Assembly: GCF_004346195.1 (NCBI RefSeq)
Contig: NZ_SMAK01000002.1
Span: 434,001 to 498,000, forward strand
Length of the DNA: 64,000 nt
Source of the DNA: Tepidamorphus gemmatus
GTDB taxonomy: Bacteria; Pseudomonadota; Alphaproteobacteria; Rhizobiales; Tepidamorphaceae
Direction: 5' to 3'
This document shows positions 17,676 through 25,825 of the stretch, one piece after another (the stretch's first letter is position 1; every line of letters starts with the position of its first letter). Made by a program: the position numbers and the translations under genes. The notes under the pieces are model-generated. The model ran no database searches and had not been told where the DNA came from. It saw nothing but the letters and a program-made list of their open reading frames with translations.

Positions 17676-18836
17676 TTAACTCGCCAGCGCGAGCGGCCCA
17701 ACGACGCGGTCGCGGCCGGCATGCTTGGCCCGGTAGAGCGCCTTGTCGGCTTCCGCCAGCAGCTGATCCACGGACGAACGCCCCGTCTGCGCGGCCGCCA
17801 CACCGACACTGACGGTGGAACGGATCACGATCCCGCCGTGCTCGATCGGTTTCAGCGAATACGCGGCCCTGATCCGTTCTGCCACAGCCAGTCCATCGGA
17901 CTCCCCGGCGCCGGGCAACAGCACTGCGAACTCCTCGCCGCCGAGCCGCCCGAATATGTCGTCGACACGCAGACAAGACCGCACCACATCGGCGAAGACC
18001 CTGAGCGCCCGGTCGCCGGTGGCGTGACCGAACCTGTCGTTGATCTGCTTGAAGCAGTCCAGATCGAAGACCAGCATCGCGACGTTTGACGCGGGCCCGC
18101 CCCGGGTCCTCAGACGCTTGGCTGCTGCCTCGATCAGCGCGCCCCGGTTGAGCGCTCCGGTCAGGGTATCCACCGCTGCCGCAGCCCTCTGGCTGGCCAG
18201 CGCGCGCTCCATGGTGATGGCGACGACCAGTACGGCGGCTGCAATACCCAGCATGATCGGCATGAGAACCCAGAGTCCGAACCAGACGTCCGGTGCCATG
18301 ACCTCGGCCGGAGGCGGCAGGATGAGCGTCGCCGGAACACGGATGCCGTAGAGCACGGCCTGGATCGCGTGCGCCACCACCAGCATGTAGCGGGCTGACA
18401 GTGCGTCCGCCCTGCCCCGCCAGAATTCGTAGGCCGTCGCTGCGCAGTAGGAAGCATAGAGCGCCGAAAAGCCTGCTGCCCGCGTCTGGAAGGAGTCGTA
18501 GAAGGCGGGAACACGGCAGGCCACAAGCCAGACTACCGCCCCCAGGAACAGCGTCCACACCGGCATGTGGCGGCCGTCGAAGACGCGGCTTCCGCCCCAG
18601 GCGAACGCTGCCCCGACCAGAATGAGCGCATTGGCCAGATCGATCGAGAGCGGATCGGCAATGCTGCCGCGCAGCAGGATCAGGATGCAGCCGGCCGATT
18701 TCAGCAGGTAGCTTGCGCTCCACCATCCCAGCAAGCGCTGGTCCTGATCCTGATACCAGGCGATCCCGAGCAGGATCGCGATCAGGAACGTTGTTGCCGC
18801 CGCCATGAACACGATGGTGAAGGTGTCGAGCATCAT
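17676..18836 (-). CDS. Membrane-bound diguanylate cyclase (GGDEF domain)
   Basis: About 386 residues. The N-terminal 210 residues hold roughly six hydrophobic segments, forming a membrane sensor I cannot name. The GGDEF domain follows (about 220-380) with FDLDCFKQINDRFGHATGD and the signature GGEEF, so cyclic di-GMP synthesis from two GTP is expected. The inhibitory RxxD site is present (RVDD, five residues before GGEEF), implying product feedback. I chose the first of two adjacent ATGs at 18836; neither has a good ribosome site and an in-frame start 39 bases upstream is possible. Confidence 0.88.
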   Translation of the reverse strand: MMLDTFTIVFMAAATTFLIAILLGIAWYQDQDQRLLGWWSASYLLKSAGCILILLRGSIADPLSIDLANALILVGAAFAWGGSRVFDGRHMPVWTLFLGAVVWLVACRVPAFYDSFQTRAAGFSALYASYCAATAYEFWRGRADALSARYMLVVAHAIQAVLYGIRVPATLILPPPAEVMAPDVWFGLWVLMPIMLGIAAAVLVVAITMERALASQRAAAAVDTLTGALNRGALIEAAAKRLRTRGGPASNVAMLVFDLDCFKQINDRFGHATGDRALRVFADVVRSCLRVDDIFGRLGGEEFAVLLPGAGESDGLAVAERIRAAYSLKPIEHGGIVIRSTVSVGVAAAQTGRSSVDQLLAEADKALYRAKHAGRDRVVGPLALAS

Positions 18837-18948
18837 GACGTAGCGGCAACCCTGCTGTCCCTTCAGCGGACGCACTATGCACGGTTGCCGTTAACGGAAG
18901 ACGAAGAGCCGACGCGGCGTTGCAGCAATCGGCGGCGCTACGGACCGT

Positions 18949-20118
18949 TCAGCGCGTCTCCTCGAACAGCTCCCGTCCGATCAGCCAGCGCCGGATCTCG
19001 CTCGTTCCGGCCCCGATCTCGTAGAGCTTGGCATCGCGCAGCAGGCGCCCGGTCGGGTATTCGTTGATGTAACCGTTGCCGCCGAGGCACTGGATCGCCT
19101 CGAGCGCCATCCAGGTGGCGGTTTCGGCCGCGTAGAGGATCGCGCCGGCGGCATCCTTGCGCGTCGTCTGCCCCCGGTCGCAGGCCTTCGCCACCGCGTA
19201 GACATAGGCGCGGGCGGCGTTCATTCGGGTGTACATGTCGGCGAGCTTGCCCTGCATGAGCTGGAACGATCCGATCGGCTCGCCGAACTGACGGCGCTCG
19301 TGCAGGTACGGAATCACGACGTCCATGCAGGACTGCATGATGCCGATCGGGCCCGCGGCCAGCACCACACGCTCGTAGTCGAGGCCGGACATCAGCACGT
19401 TGACGCCGCGTCCGACCTCTCCGAGTACGTTCTCTTCCGGCACCTCGCAGTCCTCGAAGACGAGTTCGCCGGTATCCGACCCGCGCATGCCGAGCTTGTC
19501 GAGCTTCTGTGCCGTCGAGAAGCCCTTGAACCCCTTCTCGATGATGAAAGCGGTGATGCCGCGGGGACCGGCGTCCGGATCGGTCTTGGCATAGACCACC
19601 AGCGTTTCGGCGGAGGGACCGTTGGTGATCCACATCTTCGAGCCGTTGAGGATGTAGCGGTCGCCCTTCTTCTCGGCCCGGGTGCGCATCGACACGACAT
19701 CGGACCCGGCACCCGGCTCAGACATGGCGAGGGCACCCAGATGCTCGCCCGAAATCAGCTTCGGCAGATAGCGACGCTTCTGTTCCTCGGTGCCGTTGCG
19801 GCGGATCTGGTTGACGCAGAGGTTGGAATGGGCGCCGTAGCTCAGCCCGATCGAGGCCGACCCCCGGCTGATCTCCTCCATGGCAACGCAATGCTCGAGA
19901 TATCCCATGCCGGCGCCGCCATACTCCTCTTCCACGGTGATACCGAGTACGCCCAGCGCCCCGAGTTTCGGCCAGAGATGGCGCGGAAACTCGTTCGTTC
20001 GATCGATTTCCGCCGCAATCGGGGCAATCTCGTCGTCACAGAACGAGCGCACCGCATCGCGCAGCATGTCGGCGGTGTCGCCGAGATCGAAATCGAGAGA
20101 CGGATAGTCGTTTCTCAT
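18949..20118 (-). CDS. ivd: Isovaleryl-CoA dehydrogenase
   Basis: A 389-residue acyl-CoA dehydrogenase. It oxidises isovaleryl-CoA to 3-methylcrotonyl-CoA with FAD, passing electrons to ETF, the step before MccA/MccB. The catalytic glutamate is Glu249 in [14 protein letters not shown], the helix position specific to isovaleryl-CoA dehydrogenases; most relatives use a glutamate near the C-terminus. Other signatures: [36 protein letters not shown] and [26 protein letters not shown] site precedes the ATG. It is not adjacent to mccA/mccB in this genome, which differs from the common liu operon. Confidence 0.92.
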   Translation of the reverse strand: MRNDYPSLDFDLGDTADMLRDAVRSFCDDEIAPIAAEIDRTNEFPRHLWPKLGALGVLGITVEEEYGGAGMGYLEHCVAMEEISRGSASIGLSYGAHSNLCVNQIRRNGTEEQKRRYLPKLISGEHLGALAMSEPGAGSDVVSMRTRAEKKGDRYILNGSKMWITNGPSAETLVVYAKTDPDAGPRGITAFIIEKGFKGFSTAQKLDKLGMRGSDTGELVFEDCEVPEENVLGEVGRGVNVLMSGLDYERVVLAAGPIGIMQSCMDVVIPYLHERRQFGEPIGSFQLMQGKLADMYTRMNAARAYVYAVAKACDRGQTTRKDAAGAILYAAETATWMALEAIQCLGGNGYINEYPTGRLLRDAKLYEIGAGTSEIRRWLIGRELFEETR

Positions 20119-20329
20119 TCCCGGACCCTCCTGTTCGGTCGCGACCTGCGTTAGGGCAGTTTGCCAGGTTCAAGCCCGACGCGGATGTCGGCGGATCGGC
20201 AAGGCATCGGATTCGCCTGCAAATCCCGCGATCCGGCTCCTCACCGGCCGGCATCCTCGCGCGCGGTACACGCCCCATGTCCACATCATGCTCTGGCCTG
20301 ACCGGGGCATCCTCAACCCCGCGATTGTC

Positions 20330-21985
20330 TCACCCCAGCTTCACGCTTGCCCGCTCGACGATCGCGGCCTCGTCGAGACCGTCGGGCATCAGGCCGAAGG
20401 CCAGTCCAGCGCCCTCCCCGAGCCGCGTTGCGCAGAAGGCATCCGCCACGAAGGCCGGCGCCGCGCGGATCAGCAGCGAGGCCTGAAGCCCGACCGCCAG
20501 CTCTTCGGCGATCCGTCGTGCATCGGCTTCGGCGAAGCGGCGGGAGGCAATGCGGCCGGAAATGCGGTCGATATGAGCATCGAACCGCGGATCAGTGCCT
20601 TCGGCGAGGCGAAGCTCCGCCATGACCGCCTCCAGCGCGCCAGGTTCGCGGGCGATCGCACGCAGCACGTCGAGTGCCATGACGGTCCCGGTCCCCTCCC
20701 AGATGCCGTTCAGGGGCGCCTCACGGTAGAGCCGGGCCATTTCTCCGGTCTCCACATAGCCGTTGCCGCCGTGCACTTCGAGCGCCTCGGCGACCAGCGC
20801 CGGGGTTCGCTTGCACAGCCAGAACTTGGCGATGGCGACCGCAATGCGCGAGAAGGCGGCGGCCTGCCCGTCACGCGCCGCTTCGTCGAACGCGCGGGCA
20901 ACACGCATCGCCAGCGCGGTCGCCGCCTCGCTTTCCAGGGCGATGTCGGCAAGAACCCGGCGCATTGCCGGCTGGTCGACGAGCTTCTTCTGAAAGGCGG
21001 TCCGGTAGCGCGCATGGTGGATGGCGCGCGCCACCGCATTGCGCATGATGCCGGCCGCGGAGATTGCCGTGTCTAGCCGGGTATGATGCACCATCTCGAT
21101 GATGGTCTTCACCCCGCGCCCCTCCTCGCCGACCATCCTGGCCCAGGTGTGTCGATACTCGATCTCCGACGAGGCGTTGGAGCGATTGCCGAGCTTGTCC
21201 TTGAGCCGCTGGATGAGGAACACGTTGCGCTCCCCGTCCGGCGTCCAGCGCGGCACGAAGAAGCAGGAGAGCCCCGCATCGGTATTGGCGAGAGTGAGGA
21301 ATCCGTCGCTCATCGGTGCCGAGCAGAACCACTTGTGGCCGGTCAGCAGGTATTCGCCGCCCGGTCCGCCGGCACCGATCGCAACTGCACGGGTGGTGTT
21401 CGAGCGCACGTCGGAGCCACCCTGCTTCTCCGTCATCGCCATGCCGATCGTTGCCCCGGTCTTGACGGAGGCCGGCAGAAAGCGCGGATCGTAGCGGTCC
21501 GACAGGATGCGTGGCTCCCAGTCCGCAGCGATCTCCGGTTGCTGGCGCAGCGTCGGCACGGCCGCGAAGGTCATCGTGACCGGACACAGCACGCCGATCT
21601 CGGCGAAATTGAACAGGAAGTGCAGTCCTGCGCGTGCGACGAATGCCCCCTCCCTCGGTTCGGCGAAGGGCAGCGCGTGGATGTTCTCGGCGATCGCCTT
21701 GCCGAGCAGCTCGTGATAGCTCGGGTGGAACTCCACCTCGTCGATGCGGTTGCCGTACCGGTCATGCGTCTTCAGCACCGGCGTGCAGGTGTTGGCGAGC
21801 CGCGCCAGGTCCTGGGTGCGGCCGCTCGCCACCCATTCACCGAGTTCGACCAGCCGGCCATGCGCCCAGCCGCCGCCTTCGCGTGCGATGGCTTCGCCGA
21901 GCGCCGCGTCGTGCAGGAAGGCGTTGAAATCTTCCAGCGGCGGCACCTGGTTCGTTACCTCGTGCGTCGCGCCCGGATCGCGCAT
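20330..21985 (-). CDS. AidB-like acyl-CoA dehydrogenase family protein
   Basis: A 551-residue flavoprotein of the AidB type (longer than the usual 380-400 residue dehydrogenases). Signatures: GMAMTEKQGGSDVRSN, YLLTGHKWFCSAPMSD, EVHGGNGYVETG and LNGIWEGTGTVMALDVLRA, the last typical of AidB. E. coli AidB responds to alkylation and binds DNA; in other bacteria homologues may act on branched acyl-CoAs. TAGGAGAG lies about 11 bases before the ATG at 21985; I prefer this to a start 63 bases upstream. It follows the merR-thioesterase pair on the same strand with a 151-base gap, so it could share their regulation. Confidence 0.85.
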   Translation of the reverse strand: MRDPGATHEVTNQVPPLEDFNAFLHDAALGEAIAREGGGWAHGRLVELGEWVASGRTQDLARLANTCTPVLKTHDRYGNRIDEVEFHPSYHELLGKAIAENIHALPFAEPREGAFVARAGLHFLFNFAEIGVLCPVTMTFAAVPTLRQQPEIAADWEPRILSDRYDPRFLPASVKTGATIGMAMTEKQGGSDVRSNTTRAVAIGAGGPGGEYLLTGHKWFCSAPMSDGFLTLANTDAGLSCFFVPRWTPDGERNVFLIQRLKDKLGNRSNASSEIEYRHTWARMVGEEGRGVKTIIEMVHHTRLDTAISAAGIMRNAVARAIHHARYRTAFQKKLVDQPAMRRVLADIALESEAATALAMRVARAFDEAARDGQAAAFSRIAVAIAKFWLCKRTPALVAEALEVHGGNGYVETGEMARLYREAPLNGIWEGTGTVMALDVLRAIAREPGALEAVMAELRLAEGTDPRFDAHIDRISGRIASRRFAEADARRIAEELAVGLQASLLIRAAPAFVADAFCATRLGEGAGLAFGLMPDGLDEAAIVERASVKLG

Positions 21986-22136
21986 GGCGCCGACTCTCCT
22001 AGTATAGCTGATCTGACCCACCTGCCGGCTGCCTCCGGCGAGGCTCATACTAGCTGAAACGACGGCGGAGGGCGGGCGGCATCCCGCTGCGCCCCCGCCC
22101 CGCGATGGCTGCCCTGGCGGGTCGGCAGATCCCGTA

Positions 22137-22583
22137 TCAGTCGTCGAGACCCTCGAGACAGATCATCGAGAGCAGCGCGGTCGCCACATGCGTCTCGCGC
22201 TCCGCTTCGATGCCGTAGACGTCGGATCGGCACACTGTCAGCGTGCGCCCCGGTTTCACGACCCTGCCCCGCGCGACGAGCCGCTCGCCCCTGGCCGGGT
22301 TGATCAGGTTGATCTTGAATTCGGTCGTCAGCACGCCCGTGCCCTTGGGATAGAGCGACAGCGCCGCATAGCCGGCCGCAGAATCCGCGATCGAGGTCGT
22401 GGCCCCGGCGTGGAAGAAGCCGTGCTGCTGGGTGAGGTCCGGCGCATAGGCCATCGACAGGTCAATTTCGCCCGGCGCAGCGTGCGAGATCTCGATGCCG
22501 AGCAGCCGCATGAATGCCTGACGGGCAAAGCTCGCCCGGACGCGAGGCTCCCAGTCCGGATCGCGTGGTTGAAAACTGGTCAC
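22137..22583 (-). CDS. PaaI-family (hotdog fold) thioesterase
   Basis: A 148-residue hotdog thioesterase. The motif QQHGFFHAGATTSIADSAAGYAA carries the HG.H.G pattern (here HGFFHAG) and the acidic residue near the start of the long helix that together form the PaaI active site. The later strand VLTTEFKINLINPA is family-typical. It should hydrolyse an acyl-CoA ester in the cytosol; the acyl group is unknown but genes around it suggest a branched-chain or short acyl-CoA. Its start overlaps the stop of the MerR-family gene by four bases, so the two form one operon. Confidence 0.88.
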   Translation of the reverse strand: MTSFQPRDPDWEPRVRASFARQAFMRLLGIEISHAAPGEIDLSMAYAPDLTQQHGFFHAGATTSIADSAAGYAALSLYPKGTGVLTTEFKINLINPARGERLVARGRVVKPGRTLTVCRSDVYGIEAERETHVATALLSMICLEGLDD

Positions 22584-23011
22584 TCCCGACCTCCCCTGAT
22601 CGCCGTGAGACGCTGCCTGCAGCCGTCCTCGACGGAATCGAGTTCCGCCAGCGTCTGCTCGATATCCCGCTTCTTCTGTTCGAGCTCGGCCCGACGCTCC
22701 GCGATCCTTGCGAGCAGCCGTTCGAGCTGGCCAATCTCGCCCGGCGCCGCGCCATACATGTCGATGATCTCGCGGATCTCGGCGAGCGAGAATCCGAGCC
22801 TCTTGCCCCTCAGCACCAGCATCAGCCGCGTCCGGTCAGCGGCCCGGTACAGACGCGTTCGCCCCCGGCGGATGGGCGAGATCAATCCTTGCTGCTCGTA
22901 GAAGCGCAGCGTCCGGGTCGTCACCCCCAGTTCGCGGGTGAGCTCCGTGATGGTGAGCAACGGGCGGGTGATGGCGTCCTCGCCGGTCGATGATTGAAGG
23001 GACGAATGCAA
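22580..23011 (-). CDS. MerR-family regulator, LiuR-like
   Basis: About 143 residues. The winged-helix part begins LLTITELTRELGVTTRTLRF and continues to YEQQGLISP; then RTRLYRAADRTRLMLVLRGK and RLGFSLAEIREIIDMY, which closely recalls LiuR-type MerR regulators of leucine and isovalerate use. A coiled-coil dimerisation helix follows (about 95-135). Effector cysteines typical of metal sensors are absent. The start shown is a TTG at 23011; another in-frame TTG at 22960 is possible, and neither has a strong ribosome site. A near-perfect palindrome lies just upstream. LiuR assignment fits the neighbouring acyl-CoA genes but remains an inference. Confidence 0.8.
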   Translation of the reverse strand: MHSSLQSSTGEDAITRPLLTITELTRELGVTTRTLRFYEQQGLISPIRRGRTRLYRAADRTRLMLVLRGKRLGFSLAEIREIIDMYGAAPGEIGQLERLLARIAERRAELEQKKRDIEQTLAELDSVEDGCRQRLTAIRGGRE

Positions 23012-23017
23012 TGATTT

Positions 23018-23039
23018 TTGACTTTGACGTAAAAGTCAA
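23018..23039. promoter_or_regulatory. 22-bp near-perfect palindrome, probable MerR-protein operator
   Basis: On the plus strand the sequence reads TTGACTTTGACG followed by TAAAAGTCAA. It equals its own reverse complement except at one base pair on each side of the centre (20 of 22 positions match). It lies seven bases upstream of the MerR gene start, in an unusually A+T-rich stretch, and is a good candidate for autoregulatory binding. Confidence 0.65.
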
Positions 23040-23067
23040 TATAATTCACAAGATCAAATTGCTTCAA
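23038..23067 (-). promoter_or_regulatory. Possible promoter of the MerR-thioesterase operon
   Basis: On the minus strand TTGAAG (23067-23062) and TATATT (23043-23038) are separated by 18 bases, close to the sigma-70 consensus. The palindromic operator overlaps the last base pairs of this -10 and the start of transcription, so a bound regulator would block it. A second reading with -35 TTGACT inside the palindrome is possible. Confidence 0.4.
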
Positions 23068-23319
23068 TGCATTGAGAAGAATTGAGAAGCGTGCGGATGA
23101 TCCGCTCGTCGGATCGGCCGCCGGAGGATGGCGGCGCCACGGTACCGCGCGACCGCAACGAACCCTGACGCGGTCGGCTCCTCCGCGGGGTGTGCGCGGT
23201 CGCAGTCAGACCGCCGTTCAGAGATGTCGAGGCGCCTGCCGGACTGCCTGCGGCGCACGCGGTCGGCCCCAGGTCGGACGGTGCCTGCGGTCGGGAAGCC
23301 CGTACGGCGCAGCCCGGCC
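23068..23319. other. Intergenic region with no recognised gene
   Basis: Between the MerR-gene promoter and the GH25 gene I see no credible reading frame on either strand: open frames here are arginine/proline-rich shadows. The part nearest the promoter (23068-23095) has two copies of TTGAGAAG. Upstream promoter elements of the merR operon and the GH25 mRNA end are the likely content. Confidence 0.4.
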
Positions 23320-24072
23320 TCAGTAGCGGCCCTGCAGGAACATCCGCCAGTCGGTCTGCGACCCTACGAAGGCATTGCGGTCTACGTCGCCCTGGATGCC
23401 CGGGACCCGCCCCTTGGCCGTGTACTGCCAGAAGGTCCAGCGGCGATCGCCGTAGCGGGTGCTGGGATGACCGGCAACGCTGCGCAGCCAGAAGTGGTGG
23501 CCGGTGAAGGCATCCACCAGCCGGTCGCGGTGGAAGTCGACGGAGGTGTAGATGACCGGCCGCTTGCCGTACCAGCGCTCGGCCCCGTCGAGAAATACCT
23601 GCATCTCGCGCAGGATCTCGTCGCGCTTGGGCTGGCGCCGGCAGGTCTTCGATTCGCCGACCCACTCCATGTCGAGCACCGGCGGCAAAGCGTTGGGGTC
23701 GCGCGGCACGTTCTGGATGAACCAGTCGAGCTGTTCCTGTCCGGTGCGGCACATGTACCAGAAATGATAGGCGCCGCGCGGAACGCCCGCCTCTGCCGCG
23801 GCAATCCAGTTCGTCATGAACATGGGATCGACATGATCGCCGCCCTCGGTCGCCTTGATCCAGGCGAAGGCCACACCGCTGTGGGCGACCTGTCGCCAGT
23901 CGATATCGCCCTGCCAGCGCGAGACGTCGATGCCATGCACCGGGTAATCCTCCGGTGTCAGGATCCTCGGCCCGAAACTCGCGCACGATGCCGTCAAGGC
24001 GACGCTCCCCGCCACCACGAACCGCGCGAACAGCTTGCGCAAGGTTCCAACAACACCCTCAGGCTTCGACAT
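23320..24072 (-). CDS. Glycoside hydrolase family 25 (lysozyme-like) protein, exported
   Basis: A 250-residue protein. A basic, hydrophobic N-terminus (residues about 10-32, ending LTASCASFG) is a signal peptide, possibly a lipoprotein signal although the lipobox (TASC) is atypical. The GH25 catalytic barrel follows: YPVHGIDVSRWQGDIDW, FAWIKATEGGDHVDPMF, GAYHFWYMCRTGQEQLDWF, LDMEW with the acidic catalytic residues, and RRWTFWQYT near the end. The family cleaves the muramic acid bond of peptidoglycan. I placed the start at MSKPEGVVGTLRKL; the upstream extension lacks coding character. Confidence 0.88.
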   Translation of the reverse strand: MSKPEGVVGTLRKLFARFVVAGSVALTASCASFGPRILTPEDYPVHGIDVSRWQGDIDWRQVAHSGVAFAWIKATEGGDHVDPMFMTNWIAAAEAGVPRGAYHFWYMCRTGQEQLDWFIQNVPRDPNALPPVLDMEWVGESKTCRRQPKRDEILREMQVFLDGAERWYGKRPVIYTSVDFHRDRLVDAFTGHHFWLRSVAGHPSTRYGDRRWTFWQYTAKGRVPGIQGDVDRNAFVGSQTDWRMFLQGRY

Positions 24073-24189
24073 CGCAGGACCGCACAGGTTACCTAACTTC
24101 GGACAACCTGCTGCGGTCGCCCGACCTCTAACCAGCCTGCCGGCGGTTAAGGGAACGTAACCCGAATCGCGAAAACGCACAGAACGGGA

Positions 24190-24628
24190 TTAAACTTTCG
24201 TAAGGCATCGAACTGTGGGGCATCGGGCCGTTCGCTCGCGATGGCACACTGGGCGCAGACTGCAGCGGGCGTACTGGACGAAGGGCGTCCTGCGGGCGAG
24301 CCTGTCACACAGCGTGCGCGCGGTGGTGTCATGTTCCTGGGTCGCTCAGTGGATCCGTCCCGCTTCGCGGGCTCCCGCCGCCGCGTAGACAGCCTCGACC
24401 AGCGGCTGGCCCGCGCCGACGCCTCGCGTATCCGCTGCCACGAACAGATCCTCCAGATAGCAGCAGGGGGCGTCCGACCAAGTCGAAGGATGGAACAGGT
24501 AGCGGCAGATCCGGACTACCCGACCGCTGCGGACGGCGACGAGCCCGTGCAGGTCGAACTGGGGATGATCGAGCAGGCGCGACCAGGTGCGCCCGGTCCG
24601 AGGCTGCGGACCACGGGTCGGGCGCGGC
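24190..24628 (-). pseudogene. GNAT acetyltransferase remnant with internal stop and missing N-terminus
   Basis: Immediately after the aminotransferase gene the minus strand encodes TWSRLLDHPQFDLHGLVAV, then ICRYLFHPSTWS, CCYLEDLFVAADTRGVGAG (the acetyl-CoA loop) and AVYAAAGAREAGRIH, a GNAT pattern. A TGA at 24348-24346 stands where relatives have tryptophan (GRIHW or RVYWLT). The same frame continues past it with ATQEHDTTARTLCDRLA, then RRTPFVQYAR, the family's normal C-terminus, up to TAA at 24190. About 45 N-terminal residues are missing at the junction with the neighbouring gene. Two independent lesions make this a decayed gene. Confidence 0.72.
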
Positions 24629-25798
24629 TCACGATACGGCGGACCGCAGCCGCTCGACCACGAAGGCGATCTCGCGGTCTTCGAGGTCGCCGTGGATCGG
24701 CAGACTGAGGACCTCTTCCGCAAGACGTTCGCTCACCGGCAGCCGCAGGCCATCCGGGACCCATTGCGCGAAGGCGGGATGGCGATGCAGCGGGATGCGG
24801 TAGAACAGCCCCGACCCGACGCCCGACGCCGCCAGCCGGTCGCGCACCGTGTCGCGGCCGTCCACGCGTATGGTGTAGAGCGCCCAGGCGCTGGACCGCC
24901 CCTGCGGAACATGCGGAACGATGAATTCGCCGTCCAGGGCGGCCGTGTAGGCGTCGGCAACCTCCTGCCGGCGCTGAAGCTCGTCCGCGAACGCTTCGAG
25001 CTTGACGAGCAGCACCGCCGCCTGGATCGTGTCGAGCCGCCCCGTCATGCCGATGCGCAGCGCCTCGTCGCCTGAGCCCTGCCGTCCATGGGTGCGGATC
25101 ATCCGCACCGCCTCGGCGAGATTGTCATCCTCGGTGAAGATGGCCCCGCCGTCACCATAGGCGCCAAGCGGCTTTGTCGGGTAGAAGCTGGTCGCGGTGA
25201 TCGGCGCCAGCGTTCCCACACGACGGTTGCCGAGCGCGCCGCCGAAGCTCTGGGCGGCATCGGCCAGCACCGTCATGCCGTATCTGGCAGCGATGGCGGC
25301 GATCGTGTCGTAGTCGGCCGGAAGCCCGTACAGATCGACAGGCATCACCACGCGCGGCTGCAGCCGGCCCTCACGTACCACCGTGTCGATTGCGACCTCG
25401 AGGGCGGCCGGGTCGAGGTTGAAGCTGCGCTCCTCGACGTCGACGAAAACCGGAGTCGCGCCGAGCGGCGCCACCGAGGCCGCCGACGCGGAAAAAGTGA
25501 AGCCCGGCACGAACACGGCGTCGCCGGGGCCAACGCCGATCGCCATCAGTGCCATGGTCAGCGCATCCCGTCCGCTCGACACCGCGATGGCATGGCGGGC
25601 GCCGCAAAAGCTCGCCAGGTTGCGTTCCAGCTCCTCGACCTCCGGGCCGAGAATGAACTGGCCATGCTTCAGAACCTCGTCGATCCTGTCCTCGATACGC
25701 GCGCCGAGGCGTTCACGCTGTCGCGCCAGATCGTAGAGGCCGACCGCGGTCACGGGGGTCTCCCCGACCAGGGCCGCGATGGAGCTCGCTTTAACCAC
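24629..25798 (-). CDS. DegT/DnrJ/EryC1 aminotransferase, sugar-nucleotide type (GnnB-like candidate)
   Basis: A 389-residue PLP-dependent aminotransferase. The internal aldimine lysine is Lys209 in TSFYPTKPLGAYGDGGA, with Asp180 and Gln183 (LADAAQSFGG) contacting PLP. HGQFILGPEVEELE and VPGFTFSASAASVAPLGATP resemble the WbpE/GnnB group, which aminates the 3-keto sugar of UDP-GlcNAc derivatives. The start is a GTG. It follows a Gfo/Idh/MocA dehydrogenase by 27 bases on the same strand. That pair matches GnnA-GnnB, which make UDP-2,3-diamino-glucose for lipid A in several Hyphomicrobiales; an O-antigen or capsule amino sugar is the alternative. Confidence 0.85.
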   Translation of the reverse strand: MVKASSIAALVGETPVTAVGLYDLARQRERLGARIEDRIDEVLKHGQFILGPEVEELERNLASFCGARHAIAVSSGRDALTMALMAIGVGPGDAVFVPGFTFSASAASVAPLGATPVFVDVEERSFNLDPAALEVAIDTVVREGRLQPRVVMPVDLYGLPADYDTIAAIAARYGMTVLADAAQSFGGALGNRRVGTLAPITATSFYPTKPLGAYGDGGAIFTEDDNLAEAVRMIRTHGRQGSGDEALRIGMTGRLDTIQAAVLLVKLEAFADELQRRQEVADAYTAALDGEFIVPHVPQGRSSAWALYTIRVDGRDTVRDRLAASGVGSGLFYRIPLHRHPAFAQWVPDGLRLPVSERLAEEVLSLPIHGDLEDREIAFVVERLRSAVS

Positions 25799-25825
25799 GC
25801 TGATCCATTCCTTCTGCCGGGCCGC

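Noticed and set aside
22000-22052. TAGTAT...ATACTA inverted repeat before the AidB-like gene
   Set aside because: Only six bases with a 41-base spacer; likely to occur by chance.
23054-23986. 310-codon minus-strand frame across the GH25 gene
   Set aside because: It overlaps the GH25 gene in another frame and lacks any domain; GH25 motifs fix the true frame.
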